Source of the DNA: Gammaproteobacteria bacterium
GTDB taxonomy: Bacteria > Pseudomonadota > Gammaproteobacteria > Steroidobacterales > Steroidobacteraceae
Assembly (NCBI GenBank): GCA_005878835.1
Contig: VBMV01000049.1
Coordinates: forward strand, 1-64,000
Direction of reading: 5' to 3'
Length of the DNA: 64,000 nucleotides
In this document: positions 62,893 to 64,000 of the stretch, in pieces
How the letters are laid out: every line of letters starts with the position of its first letter
How positions within the stretch are numbered: position 1 is the stretch's first letter
Position numbers and translations under genes: made by a program
Notes under the pieces: model-generated
Told to the model about the DNA's origin: nothing
Seen by the model: the letters and a program-made list of their open reading frames with translations, nothing else
Databases searched by the model: none

Positions 62893-64000
62893 GCGCCGCC
62901 GCCGCCGAGACCGCCACCGTCGCTGCGCTCACCCACGAGGGCGAGGGAGTGGTGCGCGGCGGCAAGACCGTATTCGTCGCGGGGGCGCTCCCGGGCGAGC
63001 GCATCCGCCTGCGGCGTACGCGGCGCCACCGACAGCACGATGACGCCGAGCTGCTCGAGGTGCTGGAGCCGTCCGGGGCGCGGGTCGCGCCGCGTTGCGC
63101 GCACTTCGGCGTGTGCGGCGGCTGCGCCTTGCAGCACCTGGCGCCCGCCGCGCAGCGGGAGGCGAAACAGACCGAGCTCGCCGAGACGCTCGCGCGGGTG
63201 GGGCGCGTCCAGCCCGCCAGATGGCTGGCGCCGCTCGCCGGGCCGGTGTGGGCTTACCGCCGCCGGGCGCGCCTGGGCGTGAAGTTCGTGCGCAAGAAAG
63301 GCTGCGTGGTGGTGGGATTTCGCGAGCGCGCCGCTCCCTACGTGGCCCAGCTGACGCGCTGCGAAGTGCTGGCAGCGCCCGTGGGAGAGCTGATCGCGCC
63401 GCTCGCGGCCATGCTGACCGAGCTGAGCATCCGCGAGCAGGTGCCGCAGATCGAAGTGGCGATCGCCGACAACGCCAGCGCGCTCGTGCTGCGGGTGCTG
63501 AGCGCGCCCTCGGAAGCAGATGCGGCGCGGTTGCGGCAGTTCGGCGCGACTCACGGGGTACGGCTGTACCTGCAGCCCGCCGGCCTGGATTCCGTCGTGC
63601 CGCTGGATCCGCCCCTCGAGCCGCTGCGCTACACCCTGGCGCGCTCGGGAGTGGAGTTGGAATTCTCACCGGTCGACTTCATCCAGGTGAACGGCGCGCT
63701 GAATGAGGCCCTGGTGGAGCGGGCGGCAGAGCTGCTGGAGCTCGATCGCGCCTCAAGGCTGCTCGACCTGTACTGCGGGCTGGGAAACTTCACGCTGGCG
63801 CTCGCGCGCTCGGTCGCTCGCGCGGTGGGCGTGGAGGGCGCGGGCGCGCTCATCGAGGGTGCCCGCGGCAACGCCGCTCGCAACGGCATCGCCAACGCCG
63901 AATTTCACCTCGCCAACCTCGCCACACCGCCCGAGCCGACGCTGCCCTGGATGCGCCAGAGCTTCACCCATGTGCTGCTCGACCCGCCGCGCACCGGGGC
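62889..64000 (+). CDS. rlmD: 23S rRNA (uracil(1939)-C(5))-methyltransferase RlmD, 3'-truncated by window edge
   Basis: Methylates U1939 of 23S rRNA. The frame from TTG 62889 (overlapping the previous stop, TTGA) is open to the window end, 370 complete codons. A TRAM domain (ALTHEGEGVVRGGKTVFVAG) comes first. Fe-S cluster cysteines follow in RCAHFGVCGGCALQHL and later TRCEVL. The SAM loop is LLDLYCGLGNFTLAL, and DPPRTGA is the catalytic-loop region. The missing end should hold the catalytic Cys of the methyltransferase domain. Confidence 0.93.
   Translation, partial: MSAAAAETATVAALTHEGEGVVRGGKTVFVAGALPGERIRLRRTRRHRQHDDAELLEVLEPSGARVAPRCAHFGVCGGCALQHLAPAAQREAKQTELAETLARVGRVQPARWLAPLAGPVWAYRRRARLGVKFVRKKGCVVVGFRERAAPYVAQLTRCEVLAAPVGELIAPLAAMLTELSIREQVPQIEVAIADNASALVLRVLSAPSEADAARLRQFGATHGVRLYLQPAGLDSVVPLDPPLEPLRYTLARSGVELEFSPVDFIQVNGALNEALVERAAELLELDRASRLLDLYCGLGNFTLALARSVARAVGVEGAGALIEGARGNAARNGIANAEFHLANLATPPEPTLPWMRQSFTHVLLDPPRTG

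Overview
The window is one contiguous, G+C-rich stretch of a chromosomal core region from a gammaproteobacterium. It is almost fully coding, with no rRNA, tRNA, insertion sequence, integrase or CRISPR array that I can see. Lineage is inferred from gene content and order: map-glnD-dapC-dapD divergent from rpsB-tsf-pyrH-frr-uppS-cdsA-dxr-rseP-bamA-skp-lpxD-fabZ-lpxA-lpxB-rnhB-dnaE-accA-tilS, then pyrG-kdsA-eno-ftsB-ispD-ispF-truD, surE-pcm, recJ-prfB-lysS, sdhCDAB-sdhE, rpoE-rseA-rseB and lepA-lepB-rnc-era-recO-pdxJ-acpS. This fits a non-enteric group such as the Xanthomonadales/Nevskiales/Steroidobacterales better than enterics, but I cannot name a genus.

Layout. 1-1.9 kb: end of a phosphate-uptake (pst) operon with two consecutive pstB-type ATPases. 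1.9-7.5 kb, minus strand: map, glnD, dapC, dapD (methionine removal, nitrogen sensing, lysine/peptidoglycan precursor), joined by 4-nt overlaps. 7.5-7.7 kb: divergent control region with a good sigma-70 promoter and a structured rpsB leader. 7.7-28.4 kb: translation (rpsB, tsf, frr), UMP kinase, undecaprenyl-PP and CDP-DAG synthesis, isoprenoid (dxr), outer-membrane assembly (rseP, bamA, skp), lipid A (lpxD, fabZ, lpxA, lpxB), replication and repair (rnhB, dnaE), fatty-acid initiation (accA) and tRNA-Ile lysidine (tilS). 28.5-37.1 kb: pyrG, kdsA, eno, ftsB, ispD, ispF, truD, a convergent Smr-domain gene, then surE-pcm.

37.2-42.1 kb is the unusual part. Where many gammaproteobacteria have nlpD-rpoS after pcm, there is a 1375-residue membrane protein I do not recognise, followed by a ~410-nt non-coding block. 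That block has lower G+C and contains a long imperfect inverted repeat with a second hairpin nested inside it, plus two short perfect palindromes. A small Mth938/DUF498-like gene follows on the minus strand.

42.1-64 kb returns to core genes: an RpfE-like gene of unknown function, recJ, prfB (with its programmed +1 frameshift preserved), lysS, ygfZ, the succinate dehydrogenase operon with sdhE, the sigma-E operon rpoE-rseA-rseB (with a good sigma-E-type promoter inside the 3' end of sdhE), a small CxxC thioredoxin-fold gene, and the lepA...acpS operon. An exonuclease gene and a truncated rlmD run to the window edge.

The envelope theme is strong. BamA, Skp, LpxA/B/D, FabZ, KdsA and the sigma-E regulators RpoE/RseA/RseB/RseP are all here, so most of the outer-membrane assembly pathway and its stress-sensing circuit lie within 40 kb.
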